Source of the DNA: Bacteroidota bacterium
GTDB taxonomy: Bacteria; Bacteroidota; Bacteroidia; Chitinophagales; Chitinophagaceae
Assembly: GCA_023418315.1 (NCBI GenBank)
Contig: JAEZZY010000073.1
Span: 1 to 32,472, forward strand
DNA length: 32,472 bases
Reading direction: 5' to 3'
Shown here: piece after piece, positions 14,014 through 22,611 of the stretch
How positions within the stretch are numbered: the stretch's first letter is position 1
Layout of the letters: each line of letters begins with the position of its first letter
Position numbers and translations under genes: made by a program
Notes under the pieces: model-generated
What the model was told of the DNA's origin: nothing
Databases searched by the model: none
Seen by the model: the letters and a program-made list of their open reading frames with translations, nothing else

Positions 14014-15900
14014 TCATCTTCTAATCACTATTTCCACGCGCCGGTTCAGGTTTTGATTTTCTTCGGTGTCGTTAGGCGCTACGGCATTGGCTTCGCCCCA
14101 TCCTTGCGCATGGATATTCATTTCATAAAATCCGAATGATAATACGGCTTCTGCCACAATACCGGCTCTTGTATAGGATATTTGCTCGTTGATAAGCGGA
14201 GTGCCGCTATTGTCCGTATAGCCATTGATATAGACCTGCGTACTTTCTTTATTTTCCAGCCAGGGAATCAGCGCTTCCGTCAGCGCTGATGCTACACTGT
14301 CGCTTATGGCGGTCATGTTTTTTTTAAAATAAATAGTGAAGATAAGGCTGTCGTGCACCGGCGCTACATAATCATAGGGGAGTAGTGCTACCTGGTAGTT
14401 GAATTGCTCATTGGCGCGTGCTTCCGTAAGGTCTAAGGTGTCGTTATGGTCTTTGTAACTTACTCTGTCGGTATGACAAAGATATTTCCTGCCGGTGAGC
14501 AGGGTAATCATAAAACTTCCATCGCCACGGTTGGATTGGAAGTGGAACAATTCCGCTCCGGTAGCCGCATCTTTTATATTCATCACTGCATAATTGAGGC
14601 GCGCTTTAGAGAAGCTGTCATAGACATGTCCTTTCAGCACGGCAACGGGATAGGGGCGCATGGTTTGCGGAAGCTGTGTTTCATAAATATCGAAATTGCC
14701 TGCCACGCTGTCTCTGTCGGAGGAAAAGAACAAGACGCTGCCATCGCCGCTTACACAAGCGCTCGCTTCATCAAAAGCAGTGTTTATAGGATAGCCCAGA
14801 TTGGTAGCGGGAGCCCAAGTGGTATCGTTTGTTTTCCGGCTCATAAATAAATCACTGCCGCCCATGCCTTCGGGCCTTGTGCTGGAAAAGAAGAAGGTGC
14901 GGTTGTCTATATGCAGGAAAGGAGTGGTTTCATCAAAAGCAGTATTGATAGAAGCGCCGAGGTTCTTAGGCGCTTGCCATCTTCCGTTTTCAAAATGCGT
15001 CATCCAAATATCTAATCCTCCATAGCCGCCTTCTCTATCGCTTACAAAATACAGCGTGCGGTTGTCTGCCGAGAGGCAACCCATGCCTTCATAGCCCGGC
15101 GTATTGATGGTGGCGCCGAAGCTTTGCGGCACGCTCCATGCCGAGTCATCATGTACCCGATAGCTCATGTACAGATCGCAGCCGCCTTGTGCCCATCCGT
15201 TTTGGCTACGGTTGTCGCATTTGGTATAGAATAAATAATGCCCGTCGGCAGAGATCATCTGTGCGCTTTCCTGATCAGGCGAGTTGGGTGGCTTGCCAAG
15301 GTTGGTGCCGGTAAACCATCCTCCGCAACTATCCAGGCTGGTCATAAAAAAATCTTCGTCTATGTTGTTGATGCGCCGGGTGAAAAACAGTTTGTTGCTA
15401 TCGGCCGTGAGCCAGGGATAAAGCTCTGCATCCGGCGTATTGGGTCTTCCGAGGTTGCGGATGCTGTCGTTCCACGGATGTCTTAAAGCTTGCTGCACAA
15501 ATAAGGTTTGCTTCAGCAGTTGTTGCCATTCTTTTCTGCCGGTAGAAAGATACGAGTTGATGATGCCTAAGGCGGTGGTGGGATTTCCCGTATAGACAAG
15601 GCTTTTGGCATAAGGATAAGCAAAGGATTTATTATGATGAAATGCGTTGGTCAATACTGCTTTGGCTTCTTCAAATTGGTGCTGGCTGAAATACCACTGG
15701 GCAAGGGTGCTTTGCGCATCCGTATAGGCAGGGTCTTGCTTGATGGCTTGCTCCATAGCTTCAGCGGCTGCCGTGTATTTTTTCTGTGCCCTATACTTGA
15801 GCGCTTCGTCATACAGCTTCCGGGCACGCGCATTCGACTGGCTGAATGCCGTAGATGCCAGTACGGTGGAGAGGAAAATAAAGATTAGGCAGCGCTTCAT
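14014..15900 (-). CDS. PorE-like OmpA-family protein with TPR, PD40 propeller and CRD domains
   Basis: 628 aa. Signal peptide (1-21, cleavage near AFSQ-S); TPR helices about 22-120; a PD40/WD40-like propeller about 160-410 with repeated blades (LSADNRTLYFVSDREGGYGG, FFFSSTRPEGMGGSDLFMS, VLFFSSDRDSVAGNFDIYE); a carboxypeptidase-regulatory-like domain about 422-490; and a C-terminal OmpA domain about 515-628 with GYTDNSG (Asp563), Arg578 and NRRVEIVI, the peptidoglycan-binding pattern. This order is that of PorE, a type IX secretion component in Porphyromonas, and of many Bacteroidota envelope paralogues. Unlike PorE it has no visible lipobox. The frame is open to 16005, but the ATG at 15900 directly precedes the signal peptide. 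Periplasmic, likely anchored to peptidoglycan. Confidence 0.88.
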   Translation of the reverse strand: MKRCLIFIFLSTVLASTAFSQSNARARKLYDEALKYRAQKKYTAAAEAMEQAIKQDPAYTDAQSTLAQWYFSQHQFEEAKAVLTNAFHHNKSFAYPYAKSLVYTGNPTTALGIINSYLSTGRKEWQQLLKQTLFVQQALRHPWNDSIRNLGRPNTPDAELYPWLTADSNKLFFTRRINNIDEDFFMTSLDSCGGWFTGTNLGKPPNSPDQESAQMISADGHYLFYTKCDNRSQNGWAQGGCDLYMSYRVHDDSAWSVPQSFGATINTPGYEGMGCLSADNRTLYFVSDREGGYGGLDIWMTHFENGRWQAPKNLGASINTAFDETTPFLHIDNRTFFFSSTRPEGMGGSDLFMSRKTNDTTWAPATNLGYPINTAFDEASACVSGDGSVLFFSSDRDSVAGNFDIYETQLPQTMRPYPVAVLKGHVYDSFSKARLNYAVMNIKDAATGAELFHFQSNRGDGSFMITLLTGRKYLCHTDRVSYKDHNDTLDLTEARANEQFNYQVALLPYDYVAPVHDSLIFTIYFKKNMTAISDSVASALTEALIPWLENKESTQVYINGYTDNSGTPLINEQISYTRAGIVAEAVLSFGFYEMNIHAQGWGEANAVAPNDTEENQNLNRRVEIVIRR

Positions 15901-15910
15901 CCGGAAGTCG

Positions 15911-15918
15911 CAAAAATA
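15911..15918 (-). promoter_or_regulatory. Possible promoter of the PorE-like gene
   Basis: The minus strand reads TATTTTTG, matching TAnnTTTG, only 11 nt upstream of the ATG, leaving a leader of about 6 nt. The A/T-rich context makes a chance match possible. Confidence 0.25.
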
Positions 15919-15928
15919 ATAAAGCAAA

Positions 15929-16207
15929 TCAAAGAACCTTAGCAATTGCTTCTTTGAGCTTTTCCTCAAAACGATCCATATCATGCCGCCAGAAAAAATG
16001 TTCATGCTCTTCGGTGCTGCCGGGAAGCCTGTAGCGCATTTTAAATGCGGACATATTGCCGTTGCCTACTTTTTCAAAGGAGAGGATGTCCAGTTGCAGC
16101 GCTTTCATCCGCTGTTTGAAATCCTGCAATTCATCGAGGATAGAAACCATGTTCGCAAAAGAGTTTAGCCGCCAAAATTGCGGAAAAATGGTGAGCCGAC
16201 CAGTCAT
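15929..16207 (-). CDS. Small cytoplasmic protein of unknown function
   Basis: 92 aa from the ATG at 16207; a later ATG at 16150 would give 73 aa. Not recognised. It has no signal peptide or membrane segment. The middle is a predicted helix (ANMVSILDELQDFKQRMKALQ), followed by strands (LDILSFEKVG, AFKMRYRLPG) and an acidic/His segment (STEEHEHFFWRHDMDRFEEKLKEAI), so it looks like a small folded alpha/beta domain. It lies 16 nt downstream of the PepSY-type gene stop and 28 nt before the PorE-like gene, all on one strand, so it is probably part of the chelatase/PepSY transcript. The longer frame to 16258 would overlap the preceding gene. Coding is supported by tight packing and sensible composition only. 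Confidence 0.6.
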   Translation of the reverse strand: MTGRLTIFPQFWRLNSFANMVSILDELQDFKQRMKALQLDILSFEKVGNGNMSAFKMRYRLPGSTEEHEHFFWRHDMDRFEEKLKEAIAKVL

Positions 16208-16223
16208 ACGGTTGCATTGCTTT

Positions 16224-16790
16224 TTATCCCGAAATCCACCCGCTAACGATAATCGCAATAACAGGCGGCAGTATGCCCGCTAAAAACAACCATTTACCCC
16301 GCATGGAAAAACCTTTTTTCCCTTTTAACACAAACAGTCCGCTTATCGTAATCGCTACCAGCATAATTGCAAATATATCGGAAGCCCATCGCCATCCTTT
16401 GAGGCTGTTTTTATGTAAAACATTCGCCTGATAGAATACCGGCCGGCGCGCTATTTTTTCATAAAGTCCCGTTTGGGTGGAAAAATTGAGGTGCAGCGTG
16501 GCATCCTTATAGTATAATTTTACCTGGTCGGATGTAGGAATATCATACACTTTATGCCGCCCTTCACCTACCATTTTATGAAAGGGGGCAAGTGCTTCGT
16601 CGGTAAGTGTTTGCGGGTCATAATCTCCTGTAAAATGAATGGTTTTTTTATCAATAATAAAATCGGGATTCCAATCTTCTATATGGTTGAGCGCTATGCC
16701 GGACAGGCAATAAATGATAATCAAACCGGAAAAAAAATATCCTAAATCCCGATGCAGCGCAATGTTCAGCTTTCTTATGGTTTTTGACAT
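16224..16790 (-). CDS. PepSY-associated membrane protein
   Basis: 188 aa. Short cytoplasmic N-terminus (MSKTIRKLNIALHRDLGY), first membrane helix (FFSGLIIIYCLSGIALNH), a periplasmic domain of about 100 residues, then two helices (DIFAIMLVAITISGLFVLKG and WLFLAGILPPVIAIIVSGWI). The LHRDLGYFFSGLIIIYCLSG-ALNH pattern is that of PepSY-associated transmembrane proteins, a group often near iron or heme uptake genes and including ferric reductase-like members. The start at 16790 lies 10 nt after the chelatase-like lipoprotein stop; the frame extends to 16850 but would overlap that gene. Inferred to act with the lipoprotein at the inner membrane or periplasm; substrate unknown. Confidence 0.82.
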   Translation of the reverse strand: MSKTIRKLNIALHRDLGYFFSGLIIIYCLSGIALNHIEDWNPDFIIDKKTIHFTGDYDPQTLTDEALAPFHKMVGEGRHKVYDIPTSDQVKLYYKDATLHLNFSTQTGLYEKIARRPVFYQANVLHKNSLKGWRWASDIFAIMLVAITISGLFVLKGKKGFSMRGKWLFLAGILPPVIAIIVSGWISG

Positions 16791-16800
16791 ACCGCAGAGT

Positions 16801-17772
16801 TTAAAAAACAGTTTGGGTAGCGCCGGTAATTTTGTCGGTATATTCCGCAATTATATCCACCGCCCATTTTTCAATATTCGCATCCGGCAGAATGGCATCG
16901 GGCTTGTAACGAATCCTGTCTTTTTTATTTCCTGTTTTGGCTATGCCATCGCCAATAATTTTCACCTGAAACATTTCATCTACCGCTACCAATACGGGGA
17001 TCACTACGGCTGTTTCTTTTTCGTTCAGCACCCGGTGAATGGCTTGGGTGGTGGAGTCGGGGCTATAACGCACAATATGTCCGCACCATCCATAGGAAAA
17101 AGAATGAATGCCCGTTTGCTCGGAAACATAGCGCCCGGTGCGGCTCAGCAAGTCCGACCATTCTTTGGAGTAGGTTTCATCACCGTAAGCAATCATCACC
17201 AAACCTTCGTTCGACGGATCGCGGGAAAGCTCTTGGAAACGACGCAGAATATTTTTCTGTAGAATATCCGTAAAATCAAATAAGGGTGCGATATGAACCG
17301 TTGCTTTGGGCGTATAACGTTCGATTTTTTCCAGCTTCAGCATCTCTATAGATTGCGGATTTTCCTTCAAGCCTACAATGGTGGGGATATCATCGAAGGA
17401 GTGAGGGCTGACGGTTAAAAATATAGGGACGATAATGACATCGGTGAAACCTTCCTTGTCAAATTCTTTTAACCGTGTGGCTATGGAAGGCTCGGTATAT
17501 TCCATAAATGCCGTTTTCATTTCTTGCACATTTCCTTTTCCTACAACAGTGCTTTTAATACTCGTTTCCAAGGCTAATAACGTATTTCTCCATGATTCGG
17601 AACGCGAGCCGTGGTTCACCATCAACACAGCTATTTTTTTCTGTTCGGTTAAGGATGGTGTTTCCGGGGCGCTGCTGCAGGCGGAAAAAAATAGAGCCAT
17701 GATAGCAACGGCAAGCATGGAGCGCCATAGCTTTTGGCGGTTTAAAACGAGGGATAAAATGGGGCTATTCAT
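16801..17772 (-). CDS. CbiX/CbiK-like chelatase-fold lipoprotein
   Basis: 323 aa. The N-terminus is a lipoprotein signal (WRSMLAVAIMALFFSAC, lipid Cys32). The mature part begins KIAVLMVNHGSRSESWRNT, the GHGSR-like opening of sirohydrochlorin cobalto/ferrochelatases (His54), followed by the alternating alpha/beta pattern FTDVIIVPIFLTVSPHSFDDIP with His124, and a second half (GLVMIAYGDETYSKEW, FSYGWCGHIVRYSP, AVVIPVLVAVDEMFQVKIIGDGI). Known relatives insert cobalt or iron into sirohydrochlorin in the cytoplasm; a periplasmic CbiK exists in Desulfovibrio. Here the second-half His is replaced by YGDE, so activity is unsure. The ATG at 17772 is chosen over an upstream TTG at 17793. It leads a compact cluster with the PepSY-type gene, suggesting metal or tetrapyrrole handling outside the cytoplasm. 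Confidence 0.78.
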   Translation of the reverse strand: MNSPILSLVLNRQKLWRSMLAVAIMALFFSACSSAPETPSLTEQKKIAVLMVNHGSRSESWRNTLLALETSIKSTVVGKGNVQEMKTAFMEYTEPSIATRLKEFDKEGFTDVIIVPIFLTVSPHSFDDIPTIVGLKENPQSIEMLKLEKIERYTPKATVHIAPLFDFTDILQKNILRRFQELSRDPSNEGLVMIAYGDETYSKEWSDLLSRTGRYVSEQTGIHSFSYGWCGHIVRYSPDSTTQAIHRVLNEKETAVVIPVLVAVDEMFQVKIIGDGIAKTGNKKDRIRYKPDAILPDANIEKWAVDIIAEYTDKITGATQTVF

Positions 17773-17870
17773 ACCATTACAATTTGATGACAAAAAGACG
17801 AATAACCTTCCCTATATAGGTTGTAAATAGAGGAATTTGATTTATAAAAAGAGAAAAATGTCTTCTATTT

Positions 17871-19310
17871 TCATCTCCATCCGCCCCCTAAACTCCTATA
17901 TACATTCACCACTGCAATCAGTTGTTCTTTTCTTGTATCTATCATTTCAAATTTTGCTTCCAAAGCATCCCGTTGTGTCAGCAGCACTTCCATATAATCG
18001 GCCCTGGCTGAGGCAAATAAATCATTGGAAATCTCCACCGACCGCGACAATGCTGCTACTTGTTTTGACCTTGCATTATAGCTGCTGTCGAGGTTTTGGA
18101 TTTTGGAAAGTGCATTTACTACTTCAATATAGCCGTTCAAAATGGTGCGTTCATAGGCATAGACGGTTTGTATCTGCTTGGCATTGGCGGAGTAATAGGC
18201 TGCTTTAATGGCGTTTCTGTTGATGAGCGGAGCGGCAAGATCGCCGGCTAAGGAATAAAGCAAAGACTCCGGTGTTTTTAAAAAATAAGCGGGGTCAAAC
18301 GCTTGATAGCCTATGGATGCAGACAATCCTACCGAAGGGTAAAAACGCGCCTTCGCCACTTTTACATCCAGCTTGGCTGCGGCGAGTTCCTGTTCTGCTT
18401 GCCGAATATCCGGGCGATTGCTGAGCAATTGTGCAGGAATACCGGTCTTCACCACAGTGGGGATGAGTTGTGCAAAATTATTGCTGTTTCTTTTAATATT
18501 CTGCGGATACCGTCCGAGTAGAAAATTGATTCGGTTTTCGGTTTCTATAATCTGCTGCTGAATGCTGTATTGCAGACTTTGAGTATGCAATACTTGTGCT
18601 TCAAAACGACGTACGGCCAACTCGGTTACATGTGCCGCTTCTTTTTGCAGCTTCACGATTTGCAATGCGTTCTTTTGAATTTCGATGTTGCTTTCTAAAA
18701 TGTCCAGTTCATTATCCAGTGCCAGCAATTCATAATAAGCGCTTGCAATTTCCGCCACGAGATTCGTTACCATAAAATTTTTTCCTTCTATAGAGGATAG
18801 GTATCTGGCGACGGCTGCCTTTTTTGCGTTGCGTAATTTGTGCCAAATATCCAGCTCCCAGGTAGCATACGCGCCCGCCATAAAATCCGGCAGTGTTTCG
18901 GGTATTTCCTTGCCGGGCAACATTTCCGCTTGTGCATCGTTGGCTCCCCGGCTTGTATATCTTCCTGGTTTTTCCGCACCTGCTCCGGCTTTGATGCCTA
19001 CAAAAGGAAGGTATTCTCCTTTACGCACGCGGATTTCATTCTTACTGATTTGAATTTCCTGTAGGATGATGTTCAGCTCCTGATTGTTTTGCAGAGCCGT
19101 ATCAATAAGCAGGGTAAGGTAGGGATCATTAAAGAAATGGCTCCAGGCTATCGTTCCGCTGCCGCTACTATCCTGCGGATGGCTGTCCGTATAGTAGGCA
19201 GGCGTTAGCGTATGTTCCGTTTTATGAACCGGCATAGCAGGGGAGCAGGCTTGCAAGGCGAGCGAAATGAATGCCATACTTGCCGGTTTGTATAATTTGT
19301 TTCTAAGCAT
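17871..19310 (-). CDS. RND efflux outer-membrane channel (TolC/OprM/NodT family)
   Basis: 479 aa from the ATG at 19310. A lipoprotein signal ends at SLALQAC; the mature protein is the trimeric outer-membrane exit duct. The two-fold repeat of the family is visible: the N-terminal half contains SHFFNDPYLTLLIDTALQNN, ATWELDIWHKLRNAKKAA and EIASAYYELLALDNELDIL; the second half has IPAQLLSNRPDIRQAEQELA, FYPSVGLSASIGYQAFDPA and ALSRSVEISNDLFASARADYMEVLLTQRDAL. The frame is open to 19370, but 19310 gives a proper lipoprotein signal. The start overlaps the pump gene stop by 8 nt, indicating translational coupling. Last gene of the adaptor-pump-channel operon. Confidence 0.95.
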   Translation of the reverse strand: MLRNKLYKPASMAFISLALQACSPAMPVHKTEHTLTPAYYTDSHPQDSSGSGTIAWSHFFNDPYLTLLIDTALQNNQELNIILQEIQISKNEIRVRKGEYLPFVGIKAGAGAEKPGRYTSRGANDAQAEMLPGKEIPETLPDFMAGAYATWELDIWHKLRNAKKAAVARYLSSIEGKNFMVTNLVAEIASAYYELLALDNELDILESNIEIQKNALQIVKLQKEAAHVTELAVRRFEAQVLHTQSLQYSIQQQIIETENRINFLLGRYPQNIKRNSNNFAQLIPTVVKTGIPAQLLSNRPDIRQAEQELAAAKLDVKVAKARFYPSVGLSASIGYQAFDPAYFLKTPESLLYSLAGDLAAPLINRNAIKAAYYSANAKQIQTVYAYERTILNGYIEVVNALSKIQNLDSSYNARSKQVAALSRSVEISNDLFASARADYMEVLLTQRDALEAKFEMIDTRKEQLIAVVNVYRSLGGGWR

Positions 19311-22300
19311 GTTCGTCTTTTTTTTGAGTTGAATAGGAATCGGGTTGCTCCTTGTTTTCATTTTCTTCATTCAAGTTGAAAAGCTTAATGGCTAATTTTC
19401 GTTTTTTCTTCTTTTTCTTTTTTTGAACAAAATCTTCCGTCAGCGGGTTGGCATCTTCATCACGGATGAGCTTGCGCCCGCCGGAAATAGTAGCGAAAAC
19501 ATAGTACAGCCCCGGCACGATAATCACGCCGAACACCGTTCCGAAAAGCATACCGCCCAATGCGGAAGAACCGATGGTGCGATTGCCTATAGCGCCTGCG
19601 CCATGGGCAAACATCAACGGTATCAGCCCTGCTATAAAGGCAAATGAAGTCATCAATATAGGGCGGAAACGTACTTTGGCACTTTCTATGGCCGCTTCGA
19701 GTATGGGGGCGCCTTGTTGTTGTTTTTGGATGGCAAACTCTACGATCAATACCGCATTTTTTCCCAGCAAACCTACAAGCATCACCAAGCCTACCTGCGC
19801 GTAGATGTCATTGGCAAGCCCCATAGATTTCACCAACAAGAATGAGCCAAACACACCGGCCGGCAGCGACAGCATTACCGCTAAAGGAAGGATAAAACTT
19901 TCGTATTGTGCCGCCAGCACCAGGTAAACAAACGTAATCACAATCATGAAAATGTACAGCGATTCATTGCCGCGACGTACTTCATCATAAGAAAGCGCCG
20001 CCCAGTCTATATCATAGCCGCGAGGCAGGGTTTGTTTTGCTACTTCCCGCACTGCTTCTATGGCTTCTCCGCTGCTGTATCCTTCGGCAGGAGCGCCTCT
20101 TATAGCCGCGGTATTGTACATGTTATAGCGGTTGATTTCATTAGCGCCCAGTTGTCTTTTCACTTTCATAAAAGCAGAAAAAGGTACCATTTCTCCTTTG
20201 TCGTTTTTCACCCACATGTTGTTCATGATGTCTTGCGGCAGCCTTCGGAATTTAGGATCTGCTTGTACAAACACTTTGAAGAAACGCTGGTATTTTACAA
20301 AGCCCAGCTCATAAGTGCTGCCTACAAATACCGACAACGTATTCATGGCATTGCCTATAGAAACGCCTTTTTGCATGGCAAGCTGATTGTCTATTTCTAT
20401 TTCATACTGTGGATAATTGGCGCTGAAAAAAGTAAATAATCCGGTGAGTTCTTTTCTTTTTTTCAATGCCTCCATAAATTCATTCTTCACCTTTTCCAGA
20501 TCATCGTACGTGCCTTCGGGATTTTTGTCCAGCAACTGGAGGGAAAAGCCTCCCGCAGCGCCAAAACCGGGAACGGCAGGCGGTTCAAAAAATTCAATCA
20601 TGGCACCGGGAATATCTTTTGTTTTTTCTTCCAACTCGGCAATGATTTCGGTAACGTTATGTTTTCGTTTTGCCCATGGCTTCAGGTTCACAATACAGGT
20701 AGCTGCATTCGAACCACGTCCTTCGGTGAGTACTTCATAGCCGGCAATGGAAGAAACCGATTGTACCCCTTCCACTTCTTTAATGATTTTTTGCAGCTTC
20801 ACCGATATATCGTTGGTTCGTTCCAGCGTAGAGCCGGGCGGCGTTTGCACAATGGCATAAATCATTCCCTGATCTTCACTCGGTATGAAACCCGATGGCA
20901 ATGTTTCCGATACCACCACTATGCCCACTACAAACAAAAGCCATAGGACTACCGTGATGATTCTGCGATGCACAATGAGCTTCAAGAGCCATATATATTT
21001 GTTGGTAAGCTTTTCAAAAACATCATTGAACTTATCTATCAAACGGTCTAAGGCATTTTTCTTTCGTGGTTTTCCATGTGTATTTTTCAAAATCATAGCG
21101 CAAAGCACCGGTGTAAGCGTGAGCGCTATAATTCCCGAAAGGACAATGGAACTTGCCATGGTAATCGAAAATTGCCTATAAAACACACCTACCGGACCCG
21201 ACATAAACGCTACGGGAACGAATACCGCCGTCATCACTAGGGTAATGGCAATGATAGCGCCACTGATTTCACCCAGCACTTCTTTCACTGCTTTATAGGG
21301 AGAAAGATGTTTTTCGTGCATTTTGACGTGGACGGCTTCCACCACTACAATGGCATTATCCACCACTATGCCTATAGCAAGCACTAAGGCAAACAACGTG
21401 ATGAGGTTAATGCTCAACCCGAAAAGCTGCATGAATAAAAACGCGCCGATGAGCGAAACCGGCACGGCTAAGATAGGGATGAGCGTAGAGCGCCAGTCGC
21501 CTAAGAATACGAATACTACCAGCGCCACCAGCAAGAAGGCATCACGCAAGGTGTGCAGCACATTTTCGGTAGAAGCATCAAGGAATTGGGACACGTCATA
21601 GGCTACTTCATAATCCATTCCCGGAGGGAAGTCTTGCTTTAGTTCTTCCAGTTTCTTTTTCACGTTGGCAATTACTTCGCTCGCGTTGCTGCCATAGGTT
21701 TGCTTCAGTACGATAGATGCGGAAGGGTATCCGTCCATGTTGGAGTAAATATCATAATACTCACTACCCAGCTCCACTTTGGCAATGTCTTTCAGGCGGA
21801 GCATTTCGCCATCTGCATTGGCGCGGATGATGATGTTTTCATATTGCTCCGGCGTGTTGAACCTGTCGGGATAAGCCAGCACGTATTCCAGCGCCTGGGA
21901 GCGACTGGCATCGCCCCGTCCTATGCGGCCGGGTTTGCCGATGATGCTTTGCTCGGACATGGCTTCCATCACCTCATCCGGGGCTATTTTATAGGCACGC
22001 ATCCGTTCGGGATTAAGCCATACGCGCATCGCATACTGACGGCTTCCTAAGATACGCGCTTGCCCTATGCCGTTGATACGCTGGATCTCCGGTATCATGG
22101 TTACGCCTGCGTAGTTGAACAGGAATTTCATGTTGGCATTTGTATCCTTGCTGTAGAGGTTGATGTACATCAACATGCTTGGTATAACCGGTGTAATGAT
22201 GACCCCTTCACGCTGCACCAGTTCGGGAAGTTTGTTGGTTACTTGCTGCACCCGGTTGGAGACCTGCACCAGCGCCTGGTTGATGTCGGTACCGGGTTCA

Positions 22301-22581
22301 AAAATCACTTGAATATTGGCTTCGCCCGCACTGGTGGCATCGGAGGTCATATAGCGCATGCCCCATGCACCGTTGATGGATTGCTCCAGTGGGATGAGTA
22401 CGGATTCGGTAAGTGTTTTGGCGCTTGCACCGGGGTAGGATGCGGTTACCATCACCACGGGCGGGGCAATGTTGGGAAACTGTGAGGTAGGCAGTAATTT
22501 GATTGCCAGTCCTCCCATGAAGATGATGACCAGAGACAGTACTATGGCTAATACAGGTCGTTTGAGAAATTTATTGAACAT
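19303..22581 (-). CDS. RND multidrug efflux permease (HAE1/AcrB-type)
   Basis: 1092 aa, slightly longer than AcrB (1049). Inner-membrane proton-drug antiporter with 12 helices and two large periplasmic loops. It opens MFNKFLKRPVLAIVLSLVIIFMGGLAI and keeps the family motifs SGPVGVFYRQFSITMASSIVLSG, GLLGKNAVLIVEFA (TM10 Lys) and VRFRPILMTSFAFIAGLIPL (TM11). In TM4 the proton-relay pair reads Asp408-Asn409 (GIVVDNAIVVVEAV) where AcrB has Asp407-Asp408. The C-terminal tail after the last helix is unusually basic, with seven consecutive Lys near residues 1051-1057 and a polar end. It starts 30 nt after the adaptor stop. Substrates are likely hydrophobic drugs or toxins; the gene alone does not say which. 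Confidence 0.96.
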   Translation of the reverse strand: MFNKFLKRPVLAIVLSLVIIFMGGLAIKLLPTSQFPNIAPPVVMVTASYPGASAKTLTESVLIPLEQSINGAWGMRYMTSDATSAGEANIQVIFEPGTDINQALVQVSNRVQQVTNKLPELVQREGVIITPVIPSMLMYINLYSKDTNANMKFLFNYAGVTMIPEIQRINGIGQARILGSRQYAMRVWLNPERMRAYKIAPDEVMEAMSEQSIIGKPGRIGRGDASRSQALEYVLAYPDRFNTPEQYENIIIRANADGEMLRLKDIAKVELGSEYYDIYSNMDGYPSASIVLKQTYGSNASEVIANVKKKLEELKQDFPPGMDYEVAYDVSQFLDASTENVLHTLRDAFLLVALVVFVFLGDWRSTLIPILAVPVSLIGAFLFMQLFGLSINLITLFALVLAIGIVVDNAIVVVEAVHVKMHEKHLSPYKAVKEVLGEISGAIIAITLVMTAVFVPVAFMSGPVGVFYRQFSITMASSIVLSGIIALTLTPVLCAMILKNTHGKPRKKNALDRLIDKFNDVFEKLTNKYIWLLKLIVHRRIITVVLWLLFVVGIVVVSETLPSGFIPSEDQGMIYAIVQTPPGSTLERTNDISVKLQKIIKEVEGVQSVSSIAGYEVLTEGRGSNAATCIVNLKPWAKRKHNVTEIIAELEEKTKDIPGAMIEFFEPPAVPGFGAAGGFSLQLLDKNPEGTYDDLEKVKNEFMEALKKRKELTGLFTFFSANYPQYEIEIDNQLAMQKGVSIGNAMNTLSVFVGSTYELGFVKYQRFFKVFVQADPKFRRLPQDIMNNMWVKNDKGEMVPFSAFMKVKRQLGANEINRYNMYNTAAIRGAPAEGYSSGEAIEAVREVAKQTLPRGYDIDWAALSYDEVRRGNESLYIFMIVITFVYLVLAAQYESFILPLAVMLSLPAGVFGSFLLVKSMGLANDIYAQVGLVMLVGLLGKNAVLIVEFAIQKQQQGAPILEAAIESAKVRFRPILMTSFAFIAGLIPLMFAHGAGAIGNRTIGSSALGGMLFGTVFGVIIVPGLYYVFATISGGRKLIRDEDANPLTEDFVQKKKKKKKRKLAIKLFNLNEENENKEQPDSYSTQKKDEHA

Positions 22582-22611
22582 TTTGTTTTTTGCTTTTGCT
22601 GATGAGTGTCT

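Noticed and set aside
19906..20439. 177-residue plus-strand frame opposite the RND pump
   Set aside because: Complement of a conserved pump gene with His/Phe/Tyr-rich composition; no sign of its own coding.
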